DNA of 30,002 nucleotides from Pseudomonadota bacterium. GTDB lineage: Bacteria; Pseudomonadota; Gammaproteobacteria; Xanthomonadales; Rhodanobacteraceae. Below, piece after piece: positions 23,858-30,002 of the stretch. Numbering within the stretch: the stretch's first letter is position 1; every line of letters starts with the position of its first letter. The notes under the pieces were generated by a model. That model saw nothing but the letters and a program-made list of their open reading frames with translations. It ran no database searches and was not told the origin of the DNA. The stretch is from positions 1-30,002 of the forward strand of contig JAEYZH010000032.1 in assembly GCA_023430685.1 (NCBI GenBank), given 5' to 3'. A program made the position numbers and the translations under genes.

Positions 23858-24610
23858 ATGTCGCGAGCCCGCATCCAGCGAGCCGTCATCGCCCTGATCG
23901 TGCTGGCCGCCGCCGCGCTGCTCGCGCGACATGCGCCACCGACCACCGATGCGGCGCCGGGCCGACTGCCCGCGTCGACGTCGGCGTCGACCCCCGCCGC
24001 ACAGCCGCAGCGCGAGGCGCGCACGAGCGCGGCTCCGCAGGTCGCCGGTGCCGGTTACGACTACTTCGTGATGGCATTGTCGTGGTCGCCGACGTATTGC
24101 CTCGCCAACCCGGGCGAACGCGAGCAGTGTGGGGGTCGCGGGCACGGCTTCATCCTGCACGGGCTGTGGCCGCAGTACGAACGCGGCGGCGGACCGCAGC
24201 AATGCCACCACCAGCGCACGCCCGATGCAGCGACGGTCGAGCGCGCGCTCGCATTCATGCCGAGCCGGCGCCTGGTGCACCACGAATGGCGCGCGCACGG
24301 CACCTGTTCGGGCCTCGACCCGACCGGATACTTCGCGCTGTCCGACCGCGCATTCGCGTCGATCGACGTGCCGCCACCGCTTCAGCCGCCTGCCGCCGCG
24401 CGACGCATGCGCACCGCGGAGCTGCGCGCGATGCTGCGTGCGGCGAACCCCGGTTTGGGCGACGACATGCTGAGCCTGCACTGCGCGGACGATCGCTTGG
24501 CCGAGGTGCGCGTCTGCCTCGACCTCGCGCTCGAACCGCGCCGGTGCGGCAAGCGCATGCGCGATGACTGCCCGCAGTCGCGCCCGATCATGATTCCGGG
24601 CGAGGGATGA
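23858..24610 (+). CDS. RNase T2 family ribonuclease, exported
   Basis: 250 residues with an N-terminal hydrophobic signal or anchor (AVIALIVLAAAALLA, 9-23) and a low-complexity Ala/Ser/Thr/Pro linker up to ~65. The RNase T2 fold follows: ALSWSPTYC, the CAS1 motif GFILHGLWPQY with His101, and the CAS2 motif HHEWRAHGTC with His142, Glu143 and His147. Conserved Cys residues suggest disulfides outside the cytoplasm. The enzyme cleaves RNA endonucleolytically without metal; periplasmic scavenging or defence is likely. The stop is 22 bp before the kinase gene. Confidence 0.92.
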   Translation: MSRARIQRAVIALIVLAAAALLARHAPPTTDAAPGRLPASTSASTPAAQPQREARTSAAPQVAGAGYDYFVMALSWSPTYCLANPGEREQCGGRGHGFILHGLWPQYERGGGPQQCHHQRTPDAATVERALAFMPSRRLVHHEWRAHGTCSGLDPTGYFALSDRAFASIDVPPPLQPPAAARRMRTAELRAMLRAANPGLGDDMLSLHCADDRLAEVRVCLDLALEPRRCGKRMRDDCPQSRPIMIPGEG

Positions 24611-24632
24611 CCTCGATGCATGCGCGACCGCA

Positions 24633-26084
24633 ATGACGACCTTGCGCCCGCAACTGCGCGGCCTGATGGCCAAGCTCGCGCTGTTCTACATCCTGCTCGC
24701 GTTGCCGACGATGGTGGTCGTCGAATCGGGCGTGCTGATCTTCGAGTTCCAGGAATTCGTGGCCGGCATCGAACAGGGTCGCCTGCGCCAGGCCGCGGAC
24801 CAGGGCGCGCGCGAAGTGGCCCGCCGCTGGAACCACGTCGACGAGGCGCATCGCCCGGGCGTGGTCTCGACCTGGCTGGAGGCCTGGATCCTGCGGCTCG
24901 AGCGGCCGCGCATCGGGCTGTCCGAAGCCGATTCCTACGTGCTGATGGAACTCTCGCGCGACCCGCTCGCGACCGCGGTGCTGGCACCCGACGGTCGGGT
25001 CATCGCGCAGGCGCCGCCGACCGCGAGCTGGAACGCGCGCATGCCGTCCCCGGACGAAGCCGGCTTCGCCGAAGCCGTCGCGGGCACGCGCGCGGTCGAG
25101 CTCACCGGCGAGGAATCGCCGCACCTCGTGCGGCGCGTGCTCGCGCCGGTGCGAGACGCAGGCGGCAAGCTGCTCGCGCTGGTCTACGTGGAATTGCGCT
25201 TGCCGCTGCCGTGGCGCAGCTTCCTGCTCAAGCTCAGCTTCGAGTGGCCGATCATCCTGATCTTCATGGTCGTGTTCGGACTGGCCTCGTCGTTCTTCTT
25301 CGCGGCCTGGGTCACGCGCCGGCTCGAGCGCATCGCGCGCGCGGCGAGCGCGTGGAGCCGCGGTGATTTCAGCGACCGCATCGACGACCGATCGCGCGAC
25401 GAACTCGGCATCGTGTCGGGGCTGCTCGACCGCATGGCGCTGGACCTGCGCACGCTGATGCGCTCGCGCGCGCAGCTCGCGACGCTGGCCGAACGCCAGC
25501 GCCTCGCGCGCGACCTGCACGACACGGTCAAGCAGAAGGCATTCGCGCTGAACATGCAGCTGGCGACCGCGCGCCGCGTGATCGGCGACGTGCACGGCAG
25601 CGAGCCGCTCGCGCAGGCACAGCGGCTGACCCAGCAGATCCAGCGCGAGCTCGGCGAGCTGCTCGACGAGATGCGCGCGTCGGATGCCGACCTGCCGCTG
25701 GTGGAGCGGCTGCGCTCGCGCGCGAACGACTGGTCACATACGAGCGGCATGCCGGTCGCGCTCAGCCTCGACGACCTGCCGCCGCTGCCCGCGCCGACCG
25801 AGGAGGCCCTGCTGCGCATCGTCGACGAGGCGCTCTCGAACGTGCTGCGCCACAGCGGCGCCAGCGGTGTCGACATCGAGCTCCGCCGCGAGGCGGAGCG
25901 CGTGCGCCTTTCGATCGCGGATAATGGCCGCGGCATCTCCGGCGGGACGTCCGTCGGGATGGGCCTTCGCAACATGCGCGACCGCGCGCAGGCGCTGCGC
26001 TCGGGTCGATTCGAACTCGAAGCCCGGCCGGGCGGCGGCACCCGCGTCGTCGTCAGTTTCCTGCTGGAGGGCACCGCCCGATGA
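24633..26084 (+). CDS. sensor histidine kinase, NarX/DegS (HisKA_3) type
   Basis: 483 residues. TM1 (LALFYILLALPTMVVVESGV, ~15-34), a periplasmic sensor region of ~165 residues, TM2 (WPIILIFMVVFGLASSFFFA, ~205-224), a HAMP linker (TRRLERIARAASAWSRGDFS to LLDRM), then the dimerisation helix ERQRLARDLHDTVKQKAFAL with the phospho-acceptor His296. The ATP-binding domain follows (EEALLRIVDEALSNVLRHSGA for the N box, DNGRGI for G1, GMGLRNMRDRA for G2). The His-Asp-Thr-Val-Lys-Gln motif is typical of kinases that pair with NarL/LuxR-type regulators. The stop codon overlaps the next start by 4 bp. No recognisable ligand domain. Confidence 0.93.
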   Translation: MTTLRPQLRGLMAKLALFYILLALPTMVVVESGVLIFEFQEFVAGIEQGRLRQAADQGAREVARRWNHVDEAHRPGVVSTWLEAWILRLERPRIGLSEADSYVLMELSRDPLATAVLAPDGRVIAQAPPTASWNARMPSPDEAGFAEAVAGTRAVELTGEESPHLVRRVLAPVRDAGGKLLALVYVELRLPLPWRSFLLKLSFEWPIILIFMVVFGLASSFFFAAWVTRRLERIARAASAWSRGDFSDRIDDRSRDELGIVSGLLDRMALDLRTLMRSRAQLATLAERQRLARDLHDTVKQKAFALNMQLATARRVIGDVHGSEPLAQAQRLTQQIQRELGELLDEMRASDADLPLVERLRSRANDWSHTSGMPVALSLDDLPPLPAPTEEALLRIVDEALSNVLRHSGASGVDIELRREAERVRLSIADNGRGISGGTSVGMGLRNMRDRAQALRSGRFELEARPGGGTRVVVSFLLEGTAR

Positions 26085-26737
26085 GTCCCGAGATGATCCG
26101 CGTCGTGATCGCCGACGATCACGTGCTCGTGCGCCAGGGCATCCGCGCGTTCCTCGAAACGCATGCGGACCTCGCGATCGTCGGCGAAGCCGCGGATGCG
26201 ACCGGTGCCGAACGCCTGTGCGCCGAACACCGGCCCGACGTCGCGTTGATCGACCTCGTGATGCCCGGCGGCGGCATCGAGGCGACGCGCGCGGTGCGCG
26301 CGGCCAGCCCGAACACGCAGGTCGTGCTGCTGACCTCGTTCGAGGACGCGCGCCAGATCGTCGCCGCGATCCAGGCAGGCGCCCTGTCGTGCCTGCTCAA
26401 GGACGTGGACGCCGACGCGCTCGCCGATGCATTGCGCAAGGCCGCGCGCGGCGAGGCGGTGCTGCACCAGCGCGTCGCGGCCAAGCTCATGGACGCGCTT
26501 CGCCGCGGCGGCGACCCGGATGCCGCGCTGCTCGATTCGTTGAGCCAGCGCGAACGCGAGGTGCTCGCGCTGATGGCCGAAGGCCTCAGCAACCAGCAGA
26601 TCGCCGAGCGCCTCGGCATCGGCGAGAAGACCGTCAAGACGCATGTCAGCAACGTGCTCGGCAAGCTCGACGTCAGCGACCGCACCCAGGCCGCCGTGTA
26701 CGCATGGAAGAGCGGCATGAAGCAGCGCGAAGACTGA
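26081..26737 (+). CDS. NarL/LuxR-family response regulator
   Basis: 218 residues. The receiver domain has the acidic pair Asp12-Asp13 (VIADDH), phospho-acceptor Asp58 (VALIDLVMPG), LLTSFED, and the Lys of SCLLKDV. The C-terminal GerE-type helix-turn-helix is LSQREREVLALMAEGLSNQQIAERLGIGEKTVKTHVSNVLGKL. Start ATG overlaps the kinase stop (ATGA), so the two are a translationally coupled cognate pair. Targets are unknown. The stop is only 5 bp from the stop of the convergent small gene. Confidence 0.95.
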   Translation: MSPEMIRVVIADDHVLVRQGIRAFLETHADLAIVGEAADATGAERLCAEHRPDVALIDLVMPGGGIEATRAVRAASPNTQVVLLTSFEDARQIVAAIQAGALSCLLKDVDADALADALRKAARGEAVLHQRVAAKLMDALRRGGDPDAALLDSLSQREREVLALMAEGLSNQQIAERLGIGEKTVKTHVSNVLGKLDVSDRTQAAVYAWKSGMKQRED

Positions 26738-26741
26738 CGCG

Positions 26742-26921
26742 CTACTTCCTGGTCGGCGGCTTCTTCGGCTTCGCGGCCGCGCGCCTTGCCTGGTCGGACG
26801 AGAGCAATGCCGCGTCGGTGCGTGCGCGCTGCAGCTTGCGCAGCTTGGCCGCGATCAGTTCGGCCGCCTTGACGCGGCGCGCCGCGTTCTGGCGTTCATG
26901 TTCGTCCGTCGACTTGCTCAT
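26742..26921 (-). CDS. small basic hypothetical protein
   Basis: 59 residues, highly charged and helical: an acidic start (STDEHERQ), then AARRVKAAELIAAKLRKLQRART, and a Lys/Pro/Ala tail AAAKPKKPPTRK. The composition suggests nucleic-acid binding, but I recognise no family. The frame also offers ATG 26930 (adds three residues). Stop faces the response regulator stop across 4 bp. The 290 bp upstream (26922-27211) hold no gene; there is one hairpin GCGTACC...GGTACGC at 26980-26999 and a -10-like box for the next gene. Confidence 0.55.
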   Translation of the reverse strand: MSKSTDEHERQNAARRVKAAELIAAKLRKLQRARTDAALLSSDQARRAAAKPKKPPTRK

Positions 26922-27131
26922 CGGTTCCATCGCAGGTGCATGGGAGGCGTGGCCCGCTGCCGCCGTCGGACGGCAACGCGCGTACCGCGCGGGGTACGCC
27001 GGGGCCTCTCGCCCGCAGCGTGTGCGGACGATAGGGGCAGGCGACCGCATCGTCCCGGAACCACCGCACCAACGGTCCCTCAGCGGGCATGGGGGAAATC
27101 CCTCAACGCGTCCGGCCGACGACGCCCGCGC

Positions 27132-27160
27132 TGGCGACGTTCGCGCAGGCGCGCTATGTT
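27132..27160 (+). promoter_or_regulatory. promoter-like TGGCGA-17-TATGTT
   Basis: TGGCGA (27132-27137) and TATGTT (27155-27160) with 17-bp spacing, giving a ~45-nt leader to the start at 27212, which is preceded by GGGGGG at the ribosome binding site position. Confidence 0.4.
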
Positions 27161-27211
27161 CGTGAAGGCCCGGCCGATCGCGACTGCGGCCACGGGATCT
27201 TCGGGGGGCCG

Positions 27212-28102
27212 ATGAGGACAGCATCCTGCCGCTGGTTCGCGCGAGCACTGCTCGTGTTCGGCTTCGTCGCGGCGTCCGCGCACGCGCAGGTCGTCGTGGT
27301 GGTCGAGGGCGATCTCGCGCGCGCGTCGATCGAGCTCGCGGACGACCAGGGCGTCGTTTACTCGGCCGACGCCACGATCCAGTTCGACACGCCGCTGAAC
27401 CTCGCGCCGCAGACCCTGAACCTCACGGCATCGCTCGTCGATCCGCTCGACCCTGCGCTCGCGGCGCGCCTGCCTGCGGGCCTCGTCGTCGATCCCGCCT
27501 TCCCGGTGCTCGTGACGGTGGAGCCGCCGGTCGTGTCCTGGCTGTTCCGCAGCGGATTCGACGGCGGCCCGCTGCCGATCGAATCGCTTTCGTTCCGCAA
27601 TGCGTATCGCATCGAGATCCATACCCACGACCTCGTGTACACGCCAGGCAGCCCGTATCGCCTGCTGAAGGCGCCGCTCGGCGGTGCATTCGCCGACGTG
27701 ACCGAGGACGTGCTGCCGGGCAGCACGCGCGCGCGCGGCCGCGGAGGCGCGTTCTCGGAGTTCATCGTCGCCGCCGACAGCCGCGCCCCGCTGCTCGTCG
27801 CACTCGACAAGCTCGTCGCGCTCGACGCGCGCCTGCTCGCCGCGGTGCTCGGCGACACGCTGCGCCTGGACCTCGTCGCGCTGCTCGCGCAGGTGCACGT
27901 GGCCGTCCTGGTGCCGATCGTCGGGTGCGGCAACGCACTGCTGCCGCTCGACGACTTCCTCGGCGAAATCGCCGCGCACGCGGGCGTGGACATCGCGAAC
28001 CTCTGGCGCGCCGAACGCGACCTCGCGAACGACGCGGGGGAACTCGAAAGCCTGGCATGGACGCTGAGGTTCAGCCTGCTCGGATGCGCGGGCACGCCCT
28101 GA
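27212..28102 (+). CDS. exported hypothetical protein, possibly DUF6689-like
   Basis: 296 residues with a Sec signal peptide (WFARALLVFGFVAASAHA, cleavage near AHA-Q). The mature N-terminus is beta-rich (VVVVVEGDLARASIEL, LNLTASLVD). A segment WLFRSGFDGGPLP near residue 112 resembles the GH44 C-terminal tail. The C-terminal half is hydrophobic and helix-like (LLVALDKLVALDARLLAAVL). The overall layout loosely recalls exported proteins called DUF6689 in xanthomonads, but I am not sure. ATG 27212 is set by the signal peptide; the frame is open further upstream. It ends 7 bp before the FHA-GAF gene, so the two are probably co-transcribed. Confidence 0.6.
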   Translation: MRTASCRWFARALLVFGFVAASAHAQVVVVVEGDLARASIELADDQGVVYSADATIQFDTPLNLAPQTLNLTASLVDPLDPALAARLPAGLVVDPAFPVLVTVEPPVVSWLFRSGFDGGPLPIESLSFRNAYRIEIHTHDLVYTPGSPYRLLKAPLGGAFADVTEDVLPGSTRARGRGGAFSEFIVAADSRAPLLVALDKLVALDARLLAAVLGDTLRLDLVALLAQVHVAVLVPIVGCGNALLPLDDFLGEIAAHAGVDIANLWRAERDLANDAGELESLAWTLRFSLLGCAGTP

Positions 28103-28109
28103 CCTGCCG

Positions 28110-29009
28110 ATGCCGGCCCGGCTGACCGCATACATCCCGGACCAGCCGGCGGTCGTGCGCCTGCTCGAAGACGAGGTCAGCCATCGCATCGGGCGCGCAT
28201 CCGATTGCGAGGTGCATATCGGCCACGCGTCGGTGTCGCGCTTCCATGCCGAGATCGCGGGGCAGGACGGCCTCTGGCGCGTGCACGACACCGGCAGCAA
28301 GAACGGGCTGCGCGTCGATGGCCAGCTCGTGCGCGTCGCCGAATTCCACGATCGCACCTGGTTCTCGGTCGGGGACGTGCAGTGTGCGTTCGAGCCGCTC
28401 GATGCGGAGGCGGCGCAGGCGCATCGCGAGGCCGCGCTCGCGCGACGTTCGCAGTCGCATGCGCTGTCGGCCCAGCTCAGGCCCGACCTCGGCATGAGCA
28501 CCCTGCTGCCGCAGGCGCTCGACGTGGTGCTGCAGTTGTCGGGGCTCGAACGCGGCTTCGTGCTGTTCGCCGAACACGGCGAACCGCTGCGCGTGCGCGC
28601 GAGTCGCGGCTTGCGCCTCGAGGAGGTCGCGAGCGACCGTTTCGCAGGCAGCGTCGCGGCGATCGATCGCGCGCTCGCGACCGCGCGCCCGGTCGTCTGC
28701 GGCGACACCGACGAAGCACCGTGGCTCGGTTCGCGGCCGAGCGTGCGCATCGGCGGGATCCGCGCGGTGATCTGCGTGCCGCTGCCGATGGCCGGCGGCG
28801 CGACCGGCATGATCTACGTCGACAGCCGCCGGCCCGGCCCGCCGGTGACCGACCTCGATCTCGAGCTGGTCGAGACGATCGCGCGCAACGCGTGCACCGC
28901 GATCGAGGTCGCGCGGATGCAGCAGCGCATCGACGAGGTGGTCGAGGCGCTCGCGCGCGAGGAGGCGCAGGCGCCGCTGTGGCAGGCGGTGCGCGGCGGG
29001 GCCGCCTGA
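28110..29009 (+). CDS. FHA-GAF domain protein
   Basis: 299 residues. The N-terminal FHA domain (~20-95) has the phosphothreonine-binding set: GRASDCEV (28-35), SVSRFHAEI (41-49) and GSKNGLRVDG (62-71). A short linker leads to a GAF domain (~135-285; LPQALDVVLQLSGLERGFVLF, AVICVPLPM, GMIYVDSR, VETIARNACTAIEVARM). This combination reads phosphothreonine through FHA and an unknown small ligand through GAF. The Ser/Thr kinase gene follows within 45 bp on the same strand, so the protein is a good candidate substrate or adaptor for it (inference). Confidence 0.9.
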   Translation: MPARLTAYIPDQPAVVRLLEDEVSHRIGRASDCEVHIGHASVSRFHAEIAGQDGLWRVHDTGSKNGLRVDGQLVRVAEFHDRTWFSVGDVQCAFEPLDAEAAQAHREAALARRSQSHALSAQLRPDLGMSTLLPQALDVVLQLSGLERGFVLFAEHGEPLRVRASRGLRLEEVASDRFAGSVAAIDRALATARPVVCGDTDEAPWLGSRPSVRIGGIRAVICVPLPMAGGATGMIYVDSRRPGPPVTDLDLELVETIARNACTAIEVARMQQRIDEVVEALAREEAQAPLWQAVRGGAA

Positions 29010-29020
29010 CGCGCGTGCGC

Positions 29021-29048
29021 TTGCAAGCGCGGGGAACCGCGCTATCGT
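29021..29048 (+). promoter_or_regulatory. promoter with leaderless-type spacing to the kinase gene
   Basis: TTGCAA (29021-29026) and TATCGT (29043-29048) are 16 bp apart and lie after the FHA-GAF stop. The predicted transcript start coincides with ATG 29055, so the kinase may be read from a leaderless mRNA. Confidence 0.5.
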
Positions 29049-29054
29049 GGGCAC

Positions 29055-30002
29055 ATGAAGCCCGACACCGGCGCCGGTCCGTCCAGCGACGCGGCAGCCA
29101 CCCAGACCGGGCACGGCGCCCGCAGCGAACTGCGCACCGGCGAGGTGCTGGCGGGCCGCTTCCGCATCGAAGCGCTGGTCGGCATCGGCGGGATGGGCGT
29201 GGTCTATCGCGCGTTCGACCTGTCGCTCGAGATCGAGGTCGCGCTGAAGCTGCTGCGTCCGGAACTCGCGCGCAAGCCCGAGGCGTTCCGCGACTTCCGC
29301 CAGGAACTGCTGCTCGCGCGGCAGGTGTCGAGCCCGCACGTGGTGCGCATCCACGACATCGCCGAGCACGACGGGCGCTGGTTCATCAGCATGGACTGCA
29401 TCCGTGGCGAGTCGCTCGAACGCCTGCGCGACCGCCTGCGCAGGCTGCCGCCCGAGCGCGCGCTCGCGATCACGCGCGGCCTGCTCGAAGGACTCGTCGC
29501 GGCGCACCAGCGCGGCGTCGTGCATCGGGACCTCAAGCCCGCCAACATCCTGCTCGGCGAAGGCGACCACGCCTACATCACCGACTTCGGCATCGCGCGC
29601 ATCCTCGGTTCCACCGGCATGACGCAGACCGGCATCGTGGTCGGCACGCCCGAGTACCTCTCGCCGGAACAGGCGCGCGGCCAGCGCGTCGACGCGCGCA
29701 GCGACCTCTACGCGGTCGGCCTGATCTTCTACGAAATGCTCGCGGGCGAACTGCCGTTCTCCGGGGGCACGCCGGCCGAAGCCGTGGTCCAGCGCATCCT
29801 CCGCCCGCCGCCGTCGCTCGCGCGCGCACGACCCGACCTGCCCGGCTGGATGCATGCGTTCAGTGATCGCCTGCTCAAGGTCGATCCCGCCCACCGGTTC
29901 GACTCGGCGCGCGCGGCGCTGCAGGCGCTCGATGCGCGGCGCGTGCCGCGCCCGCCTCTCGATCGCCGCCGGCTCGCGCTCGCGGCCGCCGCGGTGCTCG
30001 CG
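29055..30002 (+). CDS. Hanks-type serine/threonine protein kinase, 3' end beyond window
   Basis: 316 codons are visible without a stop; the gene continues past the right edge. After a ~30-residue leader comes a kinase domain: Gly loop VGIGGMGVVYRAF (42-54), catalytic Lys65 in EVALKLL, HRDLKPANILL (157-167) with Asp159 and Asn164, DFGIARILG (177-185), the activation segment MTQTGIVVGTPEYLSPEQ with possible regulatory Thr, then DLYAVGLIFYEMLAGELPF. The last visible residues (DRRRLALAAAAVLA) begin a membrane helix, suggesting a transmembrane PknB-type kinase with an extracytoplasmic or tail domain. All catalytic residues are present. Confidence 0.95.
   Translation, partial: MKPDTGAGPSSDAAATQTGHGARSELRTGEVLAGRFRIEALVGIGGMGVVYRAFDLSLEIEVALKLLRPELARKPEAFRDFRQELLLARQVSSPHVVRIHDIAEHDGRWFISMDCIRGESLERLRDRLRRLPPERALAITRGLLEGLVAAHQRGVVHRDLKPANILLGEGDHAYITDFGIARILGSTGMTQTGIVVGTPEYLSPEQARGQRVDARSDLYAVGLIFYEMLAGELPFSGGTPAEAVVQRILRPPPSLARARPDLPGWMHAFSDRLLKVDPAHRFDSARAALQALDARRVPRPPLDRRRLALAAAAVLA

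Noticed and set aside
26980..26999. Hairpin GCGTACC...GGTACGC as terminator
   Set aside because: It lies upstream of both neighbouring genes, has no T-tract, and is only 7 bp, so it is common by chance in such GC-rich DNA.

Overview
The window is about 30 kb of very GC-rich chromosome with short intergenic gaps and strong G/C third-position bias. It most likely comes from a gammaproteobacterium of the Lysobacterales (Xanthomonadales), possibly a Rhodanobacteraceae/Dokdonella-like lineage. Supporting this are a gamma-type GlnS and an RlmM, a GTAG-type REP/RAYT locus of the kind common in xanthomonads and pseudomonads, and a secreted protein ending in IFTDGFE, an ending I associate from memory with this lineage. 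The taxonomy is inference. No tRNA, rRNA, CRISPR or prophage was seen.

Layout. 1-740: a 167-bp-period tandem array. 758-5037: an alpha/beta hydrolase (-), an EF-G-like GTPase (+), a membrane protein and an exported small protein. 5031-6626: a REPtron, i.e. a REP-associated tyrosine transposase (RAYT) between two arrays of ~150-bp composite REP/inverted-REP units. 6631-6768: a MITE-like element related to the array at the left edge. 6818-9259 (-): lipoprotein, EamA transporter, GST-like protein and DUF2007 protein. 9448-11561 (+): DUF3253 protein and glnS. 11730-14018: dimethylargininase and DUF3224 protein (-), then an AraC regulator (+) divergent from the DUF3224 gene. 14052-17079: Cys-rich lipoprotein and nucleoside deaminase (+), secreted GH44 glycosidase (-). 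17220-21888 (+): rlmM, TVP38/DedA-like membrane protein, GH17-GT2 beta-glucan synthase. 21985-23720 (-): a protein with a degenerate receiver-like N-terminus and a SET-domain methyltransferase. 23858-26737 (+): RNase T2, then a NarX/DegS-type kinase and its LuxR-type response regulator. 26742-26921 (-): small basic protein. 27212-30002 (+): secreted protein, FHA-GAF protein, and a Ser/Thr kinase that runs off the right edge.

The genes are mostly independent housekeeping and accessory functions. Those that plausibly work together are the RAYT with its REP arrays, the kinase/regulator pair with a 4-bp overlap, the FHA-GAF protein with the Ser/Thr kinase, and the AraC gene with its divergent DUF3224 neighbour. 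The most noteworthy content is the repeat biology. There are three distinct palindromic repeat families. In the RAYT-linked family both halves of each unit start with GTAG, keep the same 38-nt layout and change their stems in a compensatory way. Terminal fragments of the unit are duplicated exactly around the GTAG/CTAC tetranucleotides. Repeat sequence supplies the stop codon of one neighbouring gene and part of the stop codon of the RAYT gene.
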